A program made the position numbers and the translations under genes. From JAPLKB01 sp964532465 (lineage in GTDB: Bacteria; Desulfobacterota; Syntrophorhabdia; Syntrophorhabdales; Syntrophorhabdaceae), in assembly GCA_964532465.1 (NCBI GenBank), contig CAZHHX010000016.1, forward strand, positions 1 through 64,000: a stretch of 64,000 nt of DNA, read 5' to 3'. Below the pieces are notes generated by a model. The model did no database searches and was not told where the DNA came from. It saw only the letters and a list, made by a program, of their open reading frames with translations. Shown piece by piece: positions 26,767 to 34,529 of the stretch (position 1 is the first letter of the stretch; every line of letters starts with the position of its first letter).

Positions 26767-26783
26767 ATTCACCCACTAATACA

Positions 26784-26807
26784 AATTGTTGTGACATTAT
26801 AACAATT
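26784..26807. promoter_or_regulatory. Inverted repeat upstream of the 24157 gene
   Basis: AATTGTT (26784-26790) and AACAATT (26801-26807) face each other across 10 nt, 18 nt upstream of the minus-strand ATG. The half-sites resemble the AACAA/TTGTT arms of the palindrome at 38731-38750, so this may be a regulator binding site for the divergent gene. Confidence 0.4.
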
Positions 26808-26887
26808 CACGTTTATTAGTCCAATTAATATTGGTGATATGTTGATTAATCATTTCTATATTGGGCAATCCGTTAACACGCTGAATC

Positions 26888-26902
26888 GAACAATTTTGTA
26901 TC
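26888..26902 (-). promoter_or_regulatory. Candidate upstream activator site matching the operator at 38731
   Basis: Read on the minus strand this is GATACAAAATTGTTC, which matches 13 of 15 positions of GGAACAAAATTGTTC, the palindrome upstream of the sigma-54 activator gene. It lies about 170 nt before the start predicted for the sigma-54 promoter at 27043, a usual distance for enhancer sites. A second inverted repeat ACAATA-N9-TATTGT is at 26920-26940. Confidence 0.5.
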
Positions 26903-27042
26903 ATCGATGTAGGCAAAAAACAATATTGCAACCTTATTGTAACAATCGCTTCCGTGTTCTTCTATTGGATCATAATTTAATTTATAATGTTATCAGCTTT
27001 GTTATTAAATATTTAGATCATACTTTATTATAATTTTACTTA

Positions 27043-27059
27043 TTGGCATTAATTTTGCT
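27043..27059 (+). promoter_or_regulatory. Sigma-54 (-24/-12) promoter
   Basis: TTGGCATTAATTTTGCT fits the RpoN consensus TTGGCAC-N5-TTGCT with the invariant GG (27045-27046) and GC (27057-27058) exactly 10 nt apart. Transcription would start near 27070, 44 nt before the first ATG of the operon. A sigma-54 activator gene is encoded at the far end of the same block. Confidence 0.78.
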
Positions 27060-27113
27060 ATTATATAATATAGTAATTTGCAATATAATACATAAGGAAG
27101 AGATAAATAAAAC

Positions 27114-28964
27114 ATGAAACTGGCAGATGAATTCAAAAAAATTGCAGGCGACATAAAAATTATTGATAATGACGAAGAAAAAGAAACATACAGCCATGAC
27201 ATAGGGGATGTTCCCATAATCATGACTAAAACTTTTTTTGAAATACAACCGGATTTTGTAGTCCAGCCTAAAAGTGTTGATGAGATAAAGAAAGTTCTGG
27301 CCTTCGCCAATGCCAGAAAAGTGCCGGTAATACCGAGAGGCGCCGCTTCATGGGGTTTTGGCGGAGTAATTCCGACCAATGCAGGTATTGTCATTGATTT
27401 ATCTCCTTTTAGAAATATAATTTATTTGAATAAGGCGCAAAAGACTGTATCTGTTGAAGCAGGAGCCAGATGGAGCGATATTGACATTCTGGCCAAAAAA
27501 GAAGGTTTGTGTCTGATGACCTATCCATCAAGCAAGTTTTCCACAGTTGGCGGCTGGATTTCAACAGGCGGCTACGGCATTAACAGTTTTAGATATGGCC
27601 ACTTAGTCCAACAGATCGTATCCATGACAGTTGTAACAGCATCCGGTGAATCCAGAAAAATTACACCCAATGATTCTGATTTTATGTACTTTGTTTCCAC
27701 TGAAGGCGAGTTTGGAATTATTGTTGAGGTGAATCTTAAATTACGCGACGTTCCCCAGGCCTCATACCCGCATCTTTTTTATTTTCCTGGTGACAACGCT
27801 GCTTTCGAATTTATTGAAAAATTTGTTAAAAACAAAGATGGGCAAAGCGCTAATCCTGATGTAATCCGCTTTCTGGATGAAAATCACTTAAATGACGTGA
27901 ACGAACTCATGCATTCCAGTATATTTAAAAAAAGCGCTGGTGTGCTGGTAGAATTCAGCAGCGCTGAAGATGATGAATTATTTTTAAAGGCCATTGCCCA
28001 AATGGGTAATCTTGATGAGGCGCCGCGATATGTGGCGAGTTATTTATGGAATGAACGTCTCTTCGGCATGAAAACAAAGCGCCTTGGCCCGACAATTCTG
28101 GCCAGTGAAAGCATTATTCCAATAGCTTCCGCGGCCGGTTTTATTAAAAAAGCAAAGAAATTGGGCGCAAATTTTGGCGTGGAAATATTTGTTGATTCTT
28201 ACATCATTGATGAGAAGATGGCACTCATTATGACCAATTTTCTCTGTGATTCCAGAAAGAAGAGATATTACATTGATTTACCGCTACAGACAATGCTTAC
28301 CCAAGCAGCAATTTCCATGGGAGCTGAACCTTATGGGTTGGGCATCTGGAATGCAGCTTTCATAGATCATCTATACAACACTGAAAAGAAACAGGACCTG
28401 CTGAACTACAAAGCAAAGGTTGATCCGAATAATATTATGAATCCAGGGAAGTTTTTTGGAATTCAATCAAAATTCTACAATATTCCGGCATTCATCTTTC
28501 GACCGGGCATTTTCAGCTTTTCCATAAAAATGCTTATTTTCCTGTCACCCGTCATTGGGAAAATTGCTACACTGCTCATGGGGAAGGACGAGAAAATCGA
28601 TAGTCTTGATTTTGAGTTGACCACTCACGCCTGTGCAAAATGTGGAAACTGTATTGCAGTGTGTCCCGCATACCTTGTTACAAAAGATGAAGAAGTCACG
28701 GCAAAAGGTAAAATTGCTCTGGCGAAAAAGCTCATTGAAGGACGCCCGGTTACCAAAAAAGAAGCTGAAAAAGTGTTTATGTGCATGCATTGTAAATCCT
28801 GTGAAGAAATATGTCAAACCAATCTGGAGCTGATGAAACTCTGGGATGCACTGGAAAAGAGGGTGGAAGCTAATTTTGGCCGACCCGAGGATAAAATCAG
28901 TGAATTTCTTAAAAAGGTTGACGATAGCAATGAATACTGGGAAATGGTAGATCGGAATAACTGA
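27114..28964 (+). CDS. FAD-linked oxidase fused to a two-cluster ferredoxin domain (GlcD/LDH type)
   Basis: 616 residues. Residues 40-220 are the FAD-binding domain (VVQPKSVDEIKKVLAFAN, PVIPRGAASWGFGG, VEAGARWSDID, STVGGWISTGGYG, EGEFGIIVEVNLKLR); the catalytic FAD-oxidase C domain ends at NIMNPGKFFG (about 445). A hydrophobic stretch near 465-485 precedes a 2x[4Fe-4S] module: ACAKCGNCIAVCP and CMHCKSCEEICQ. Relatives oxidise D-lactate, glycolate or other 2-hydroxyacids and pass electrons to Fe-S partners. As first gene of the sigma-54-controlled operon, it could feed electrons from a hydroxyacid into the FMN/ferredoxin proteins that follow (inference). GGAAGAG lies upstream of the ATG. Confidence 0.87.
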   Translation: MKLADEFKKIAGDIKIIDNDEEKETYSHDIGDVPIIMTKTFFEIQPDFVVQPKSVDEIKKVLAFANARKVPVIPRGAASWGFGGVIPTNAGIVIDLSPFRNIIYLNKAQKTVSVEAGARWSDIDILAKKEGLCLMTYPSSKFSTVGGWISTGGYGINSFRYGHLVQQIVSMTVVTASGESRKITPNDSDFMYFVSTEGEFGIIVEVNLKLRDVPQASYPHLFYFPGDNAAFEFIEKFVKNKDGQSANPDVIRFLDENHLNDVNELMHSSIFKKSAGVLVEFSSAEDDELFLKAIAQMGNLDEAPRYVASYLWNERLFGMKTKRLGPTILASESIIPIASAAGFIKKAKKLGANFGVEIFVDSYIIDEKMALIMTNFLCDSRKKRYYIDLPLQTMLTQAAISMGAEPYGLGIWNAAFIDHLYNTEKKQDLLNYKAKVDPNNIMNPGKFFGIQSKFYNIPAFIFRPGIFSFSIKMLIFLSPVIGKIATLLMGKDEKIDSLDFELTTHACAKCGNCIAVCPAYLVTKDEEVTAKGKIALAKKLIEGRPVTKKEAEKVFMCMHCKSCEEICQTNLELMKLWDALEKRVEANFGRPEDKISEFLKKVDDSNEYWEMVDRNN

Positions 28965-28993
28965 ACAATTTATTGAGAGGATAATTAAAAACT

Positions 28994-30403
28994 ATGCCAA
29001 AGAAATATCATATTCACACAAAGGTAACGCCCCTTAATCTGGATTACGTGTATAAATTCAGGATTGAACGGGGAGAAAACTGCATCAATTGCGGTCGATG
29101 CACCAAGGTGTGCATTTATGAGGCGCATAAACGCGGAAAGGGTGACCCTCGTAAAATGGCTGACCCGAACACAGTTGTTTGCAGAAACTGTTTTCGTTGT
29201 ATTCAGGAATGCCCAAGAGGAGCTTTAGAAAAGTCTCTGGATAAAGACTTTTTAAATATCGGCGGATCGCACTGGAAACCCGATATGTTTATAACTTTAT
29301 GGAAGCAGGCCGAGGACGGCAAGGTGCCGGTGTCGGGCGCCGGTTATCGGGGGCCCTTTACCGGACAGGGTTTTGACAGCATGTGGACAGACATGTCGGA
29401 AATCGTTCGTCCGACACGCGACGGGATTCACGGCCGCGAATACATCAGCACTTCTGTCGAACTGGGTCGGAAACTCAATCACCTGACTTTTGATGAAAAG
29501 GGCAAACTATTATCGAAAATACATGATACTGTCGATATTCCAATTCCTATCATCTTTGATATTCCGACGGAAAATCTGAGCCCTCATGTCAAGGTAGCAA
29601 TAGTCAGGGCTGCATCGCATCTCAACACCTGTATTGTATTGCCAATAAATGATATTGCGGCAGATATCAAAAAATACATCAAAAATATCATTCCCTTAAT
29701 TTCTCCTGAGGAAATTGATAAACATCAAAGCTTGATTAAAAACGCAAGAATTGTGGCTTTTGAGTATACCGAAGACATGTTAAGCGCTTTCCCTGCATTG
29801 AAAGATAAAATTAAAAAGATAGGTAATGCCCTTACAATCGTCCGTGTTCCGGCAACGAAGTCCGTGGAAACCATTGTTTCGAAACTGGCCCGCAATGGCG
29901 CGGAAATCATCCATGTCGTTGCAGATTACCGCGGTATGGAGTTAAATGGATCAGCCAATGAAAATAAACGTCTGGGCAAGGATATTATCCGTGCTGTCCA
30001 TCTGAAATTAGTGGAGGACAGTATCCGTGATGAAGTTACAATTATCTTTTCCGGCGGTATCGCTATGGCTGAGCATGTTCCCAAGGCCATGCTTTGCGGC
30101 GCGGATTTAACGGCAGTCGATCTGCCTTTACTGATTGCTTTCGGCGCAAGATTGTATGAAAACCCGGAGAAGATTATTGTTTTTCCCGAAGGATTGGAGA
30201 AAATTTCAACACGGACAGTAATGCAGAGGGTAATTAACCTTATGGGCGCATGGCACTCACAGCTCCTGGAGGTCATGGGCGCCATGGGAATCAGGGAAGC
30301 GCGACGCCTGCGTGGTGAAACGGGCAGGGCTATATTTTTTGAAGAAATTGATAATGAAACTTTTGGAAAAATATTTAAAGAAAGAGAAAAAACAAACATA
30401 TGA
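28994..30403 (+). CDS. Ferredoxin-containing glutamate-synthase-like protein, FMN domain degenerate
   Basis: 469 residues. The N terminus has two [4Fe-4S] motifs, ENCINCGRCTKVCIYEA and VCRNCFRCIQECPRGA. The remaining TIM-barrel part aligns in layout with the FMN domain of its neighbour at 30400: EISTSVEL-like start, IFSGGIAMAEHVPKAMLCGAD near the phosphate loop, NLMGAWHSQLLEVMGAMG near the end. It lacks the GGYGGTGAAP and KPGLGGHL signatures, so FMN or glutamate-synthase catalysis is doubtful. It overlaps the start of the next gene by 4 nt (ATGA), so equal co-expression and complex formation with it are likely. Possibly a structural or electron-transfer partner subunit. Confidence 0.75.
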   Translation: MPKKYHIHTKVTPLNLDYVYKFRIERGENCINCGRCTKVCIYEAHKRGKGDPRKMADPNTVVCRNCFRCIQECPRGALEKSLDKDFLNIGGSHWKPDMFITLWKQAEDGKVPVSGAGYRGPFTGQGFDSMWTDMSEIVRPTRDGIHGREYISTSVELGRKLNHLTFDEKGKLLSKIHDTVDIPIPIIFDIPTENLSPHVKVAIVRAASHLNTCIVLPINDIAADIKKYIKNIIPLISPEEIDKHQSLIKNARIVAFEYTEDMLSAFPALKDKIKKIGNALTIVRVPATKSVETIVSKLARNGAEIIHVVADYRGMELNGSANENKRLGKDIIRAVHLKLVEDSIRDEVTIIFSGGIAMAEHVPKAMLCGADLTAVDLPLLIAFGARLYENPEKIIVFPEGLEKISTRTVMQRVINLMGAWHSQLLEVMGAMGIREARRLRGETGRAIFFEEIDNETFGKIFKEREKTNI

Positions 30404-31881
30404 AACCATCAACCGTACAAATTAAAAAAATGCCGTCCCGATTCAAACACCAGGTGCCTAAGTATAAGGTCACAAGGTCAAACGCATGCATCAATTGTGG
30501 AACCTGCGCCAAATCATGCATCTACGGAGTTCATGAAAGGCAGGAAGGGCATAATAAAATGAGCGTGCCCATAGACTATAAGTGTATCGGTTTTGAATGC
30601 AAGGATAACGATTTTTATTGCGTGAACAAATGTCCGCGTAGCGCATTAAGCGTATCCCTTAATCCCATGTATGAAACGTTGGGTGACTACCGATGGACAG
30701 CCGATATGATTACCGGCACCTGGATCATGGCTGAAACCGGCTATCCGCCTGAGCGAAAAGACCTTGAATATAATACGGGCAATTCAGGAGGCGGCTTCGA
30801 CAAACTGCGCTTAAAGTTTCCTTCAGGGCGTCCAAAAATTGATAAGTTTGAGATATCTACGGAAATTCCCCTGAACCGGAGAAATGACGGCAGAGCCAAT
30901 GTTGTCATATCCACACCGGTATATGGCGGCGGCATGTCCTTTGGATCAGTAAGTCTGCCTACCATGGTTTCCAAGGCGCATAATGCAGCAATCTGGAACA
31001 CTTTTACCTGTACAGGAGAAGGCGGATATCCGGAACTCCTTATACCCTATGATGATCACGTCATTACTCAGGTAGCCACCGGTCTGTTTGGAGTGCGCGA
31101 AGAAACAATTCAGCGGGTAAAAATAATAGAGTTTAAATACGCGCAAGGCGCAAAACCCGGTCTGGGCGGGCATCTTCTGGGAGAAAAAAACACGGAAAGT
31201 GTTGCCCGTATGAGGGAAGCTGTTAAAGGGTCTTCATTATTTTCACCTTTTCCCTTTCACTCGGTTTATTCCATCGAAGACCATAAGAAACACATTGACT
31301 GGATTAAAGAGATCAATCCTCATGCCTTAGTTTCCGTTAAGGTGTCAACGCCTAATGATGTGGATATGGTGGCTGTCGGTTCTTACTATGCAGGTGCCCA
31401 TATTATTCATATTGACGGCGGCTACGGCGGCACCGGGGCCGCGCCTGATATTGCCAAAAAGAATATTGCCATGCCCATTGAATATGCCATAGCGAAAGTC
31501 CATAATTTTTTAAAGGATGAAGGAGCGCGTGACGCTGTGACACTCATTGCATCCGGCGGCATCAGGACGGCCTATGATCTGGCTAAAGCCATTTGCCTGG
31601 GCGCGGACGGCGCAGTCATCGGCACAGCGGAAATGGTTTCTCTGGAATGTGTCAGATGCGGCAATTGTGAATCAGGACGCGGTTGTGCTCGGGGCATAGC
31701 TTCCACCGATTCGGAACTTGCCGATTTGTTTAATGAAGAATGGGCAACACAACGTCTGACAAACATGTACCATGCCTGGAATGTACAACTCATCGAAATA
31801 TTGCAAAAGTTCGGCATGAGGAGTGTGCAGGAGCTTGTAGGCCGTACGGATTTGCTCGAACACATAGATTACAGTAAATAA
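30400..31881 (+). CDS. Ferredoxin-fused glutamate synthase FMN-domain protein (archaeal-type central domain)
   Basis: 493 residues. Residues 25-90 hold a ferredoxin-like module (NACINCGTCAKSCIYGVH, then CIGFECKDNDFYCVNKCP). From about 140 onward is the glutamate synthase alpha/beta barrel: GGGMSFGSVSLPTM, FTCTGEGGYPE, GAKPGLGGHLLGEK, VSVKVSTPNDVD, HIDGGYGGTGAAPD, IASGGIRTAYDLAKA, and the 3Fe-4S cluster ECVRCGNCESGRGCARG. This is the core that condenses ammonia with 2-oxoglutarate and reduces the iminoglutarate. It overlaps the upstream gene by ATGA and precedes the amidotransferase-GXGXG gene by 15 nt, so a split glutamate synthase is encoded. Other amino-acceptor substrates are possible. Confidence 0.88.
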   Translation: MKPSTVQIKKMPSRFKHQVPKYKVTRSNACINCGTCAKSCIYGVHERQEGHNKMSVPIDYKCIGFECKDNDFYCVNKCPRSALSVSLNPMYETLGDYRWTADMITGTWIMAETGYPPERKDLEYNTGNSGGGFDKLRLKFPSGRPKIDKFEISTEIPLNRRNDGRANVVISTPVYGGGMSFGSVSLPTMVSKAHNAAIWNTFTCTGEGGYPELLIPYDDHVITQVATGLFGVREETIQRVKIIEFKYAQGAKPGLGGHLLGEKNTESVARMREAVKGSSLFSPFPFHSVYSIEDHKKHIDWIKEINPHALVSVKVSTPNDVDMVAVGSYYAGAHIIHIDGGYGGTGAAPDIAKKNIAMPIEYAIAKVHNFLKDEGARDAVTLIASGGIRTAYDLAKAICLGADGAVIGTAEMVSLECVRCGNCESGRGCARGIASTDSELADLFNEEWATQRLTNMYHAWNVQLIEILQKFGMRSVQELVGRTDLLEHIDYSK

Positions 31882-31896
31882 AGCGGAGTCTGCTAT

Positions 31897-34515
31897 ATGG
31901 ATAATGTTGAAAAAATTACACAGTCACGAAATGAAATTTGCAGCCGGGTTCCGGTTTTAAGTCCGAACACGGAAGAAGAAGGCGGCTGCGGTGTAACCGG
32001 TTTTATCTGCTCGATCCCTGTTACCGGAAAAAACATCTTTGAACCCTCCGCCCAGATGCATAACAGAGGCAATGGAAAGGGCGGCGGAATCGGCGCGGTA
32101 GGATTCGTTCCCGAGGCAATGGGTGTTTCTAAAGAAGTGCTGCAGGATGATTATATGCTGCATATTGCTCTTCTGGATGTGAGCGTTTGTACGGAAATTG
32201 AAGATACATTCATCAAACCGTTCTTTAAAATTGATAAATCGGAAAAACTGGCCACAATCGATGATCACCGCAGTATCGGTCTTGATGTGCGGCCTCCGGA
32301 TGTCATGCGTTATTTTGTCCGCGTCAGGGATGACGTCTTAGATAAATTCATTTCAGACAATCAATTCACATCCATGGATAGACGGGATGCCGAAGACGAG
32401 TTTGTTTATCAGAACAGCTTCAGGATTAATACGCACTATTACGCATCCCTTGGTGATAAAAAGGCTTTTGTCATGTCTCACGGCAGGAATATGATGATCC
32501 TGAAAATCGTGGGCTATGCGGAAAATGTTGTCAAATACTACAAATTGGATGATTTCAAGGCCCATGCATGGTTGGCGCATCAGCGTTATCCTACCCGGGG
32601 ACGCGTCTGGCATCCGGGTGGCTGCCATCCCTTCAGTGCCCTCAATGAAGCATTGGTTCATAACGGTGACTTTGCAAATTATCAGTCTGTAAATGAATAT
32701 TTAAAACAACGTAACTATTATCCTTTATTTCTGACGGATACGGAAGAAGCGGCGCTTTTGCTCGATCTCTGGAGCAGGGTATATAAATACCCGCTGGAAT
32801 ATCTCATAGAGGCCATGGCGCCTACCTCGGAAATGGATTTTGACATGCTTCCCGTTGAAAAGCAGGAATTGTACAAAACTATTCAAACTCATCACGTGAA
32901 CGCATCGCCTGACGGGCCGTGGTTCTTTATTATTGCCAGAAATGATGTCAAAAATGATCAATTCCAACTGATCGGCATTACGGATACTGCTATGCTCCGT
33001 CCGCAGGTTTTTGCTCTCCAGGATGGGGAAGTTCAAGTCGGGTTAATTTGTTCGGAAAAGCAGGCCATTGATGCAACTCTGATCTCTCTGGAGCGTGAAG
33101 ATCCGCGCTTCGGTCCTATTGCCGACAAATACTGGAATGCGCGCGGCGGCAGTTACACCGATGGCGGTTCCTTTATCTTCAGTCTGAAAAATACGGCTGA
33201 TGGTAAAGAGCTTATCTGTACGGACAAATTCGGTAACATGATCAAAACTGCAAAAGACAAGATTGCTTGTGATGTCACAAAAAAAATAACGGTTACACCG
33301 GAATTCAATTCCATTAAAGAAAAGCTTGCCGCTTTGTTTGTTGAAAACGATTATTCAGCTACTGTTGATAATTTATATACCTATGTAAAGGACAGCATCA
33401 CCGGTTTCAGTCCGGATAAACTCCGCTTCTGTATAGATATGATTAAAAGTTATGCCGATATAAATGATGACTGCAAGCAGGCAGTTATCAATGCCTTGAC
33501 TCTTTTGAATGATCGTCGATTCAATACCGGCTCTATAAAAAGAAGCTCGCTGCAGCATGTTCTGAAGATAAATATCGATCAGATTCTGGACGAATCGCCT
33601 GCAATCACGGAAATAACCAATTCACGGTTCAGCCGCATTAATTTCGCGACACATGAGCATCTGCGCGCACCGAAAAACAATGAAAAAGTTCTGATTATCG
33701 ACGCCGAACATTTTGAACCGGAAGGAGAACTCTGCGATGCGGTAATGATCGTGAAAGCCTTTAAGCTCGGCTGGAAACATTTCATTGTTTACAAATACAG
33801 AGGGCAACGGTTTACCGGCTGCGGTTTCGGTCCATCCACAAAAGATGTAAGAATAGATATCTACGGCGCCTCAGGCGATTATCTGGCATCAGGTATTGAC
33901 GGCATGGAAATTTATGTTCACGGCAATGCTCAGGATCAACTCTGCCAGGTTATAAAAGAAGGCAAATTAGTGGTATACGGCGATGTGGGCCAGACATTCA
34001 TGTACGGCGCAAAAGGCGGCGATGCTTATATCATGGGCAACGCAGCGGGAAGGCCTTTAATTAATGCCGTCGGCAAGCCGCGCGTTGTCATTAACGGAAC
34101 AGCGCTGGATTATCTTGCCGAATCTTTCATGGCCGGTGATCCGCTCAAGGGCGGCGGTTTTGTTGTTTTGAACGGTATCGGTTTTGATGATGCAGACGGG
34201 TCAATTTACGAGTACGATTCGCCATACCCTGGTTCGAATATCTTTTCTCTGGCTTCCGGCGGCGCTATTTATGTTCGTGACCCCCACAGGAAACTGGTTG
34301 ATGAGCAGCTCAACGGTGGAGAGTTTGTTGAAGTTATTGATGCAGACTGGAATCTTATCAAGCCATACCTTGAGGAGAATGAAAAACTTTTTGATATTAC
34401 CATTGAAAGACTTTTAACCGTTGACGGAAACAAGAAAATACCGGCGGAAGTATATAGAAAAATCAGACCTCTTACTGCAGTTGTTAAAAAAGATGATGAT
34501 GGCTTGGAGGAGTAA
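31897..34515 (+). CDS. Glutamine amidotransferase (class II)-GXGXG domain fusion, glutamate-synthase partner
   Basis: 872 residues. Residues 31-400 are a class II glutaminase: candidate nucleophile Cys31 in EEEGGCGVTGFI, HNRGNGKGGGIG, HQRYPTRG, WHPGGCHPFSALNEALVHNGDFANY. Cys31 is usable only if the first 30 residues are removed, as GltB propeptides are. Residues about 600-790 are the GXGXG beta-helix: GCGFGPSTKDVRIDIYGASGDYLASG, GNAQDQLCQVIKEGKLVVYGDVGQTFMYGAKGG. In canonical GltB these domains flank the FMN barrel in one chain; here the barrel is the separate protein upstream. It would release ammonia from glutamine for the barrel. GGAG-like sequence precedes the ATG. Confidence 0.86.
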   Translation: MDNVEKITQSRNEICSRVPVLSPNTEEEGGCGVTGFICSIPVTGKNIFEPSAQMHNRGNGKGGGIGAVGFVPEAMGVSKEVLQDDYMLHIALLDVSVCTEIEDTFIKPFFKIDKSEKLATIDDHRSIGLDVRPPDVMRYFVRVRDDVLDKFISDNQFTSMDRRDAEDEFVYQNSFRINTHYYASLGDKKAFVMSHGRNMMILKIVGYAENVVKYYKLDDFKAHAWLAHQRYPTRGRVWHPGGCHPFSALNEALVHNGDFANYQSVNEYLKQRNYYPLFLTDTEEAALLLDLWSRVYKYPLEYLIEAMAPTSEMDFDMLPVEKQELYKTIQTHHVNASPDGPWFFIIARNDVKNDQFQLIGITDTAMLRPQVFALQDGEVQVGLICSEKQAIDATLISLEREDPRFGPIADKYWNARGGSYTDGGSFIFSLKNTADGKELICTDKFGNMIKTAKDKIACDVTKKITVTPEFNSIKEKLAALFVENDYSATVDNLYTYVKDSITGFSPDKLRFCIDMIKSYADINDDCKQAVINALTLLNDRRFNTGSIKRSSLQHVLKINIDQILDESPAITEITNSRFSRINFATHEHLRAPKNNEKVLIIDAEHFEPEGELCDAVMIVKAFKLGWKHFIVYKYRGQRFTGCGFGPSTKDVRIDIYGASGDYLASGIDGMEIYVHGNAQDQLCQVIKEGKLVVYGDVGQTFMYGAKGGDAYIMGNAAGRPLINAVGKPRVVINGTALDYLAESFMAGDPLKGGGFVVLNGIGFDDADGSIYEYDSPYPGSNIFSLASGGAIYVRDPHRKLVDEQLNGGEFVEVIDADWNLIKPYLEENEKLFDITIERLLTVDGNKKIPAEVYRKIRPLTAVVKKDDDGLEE

Positions 34516-34529
34516 AGAAAGGTGCTTTG

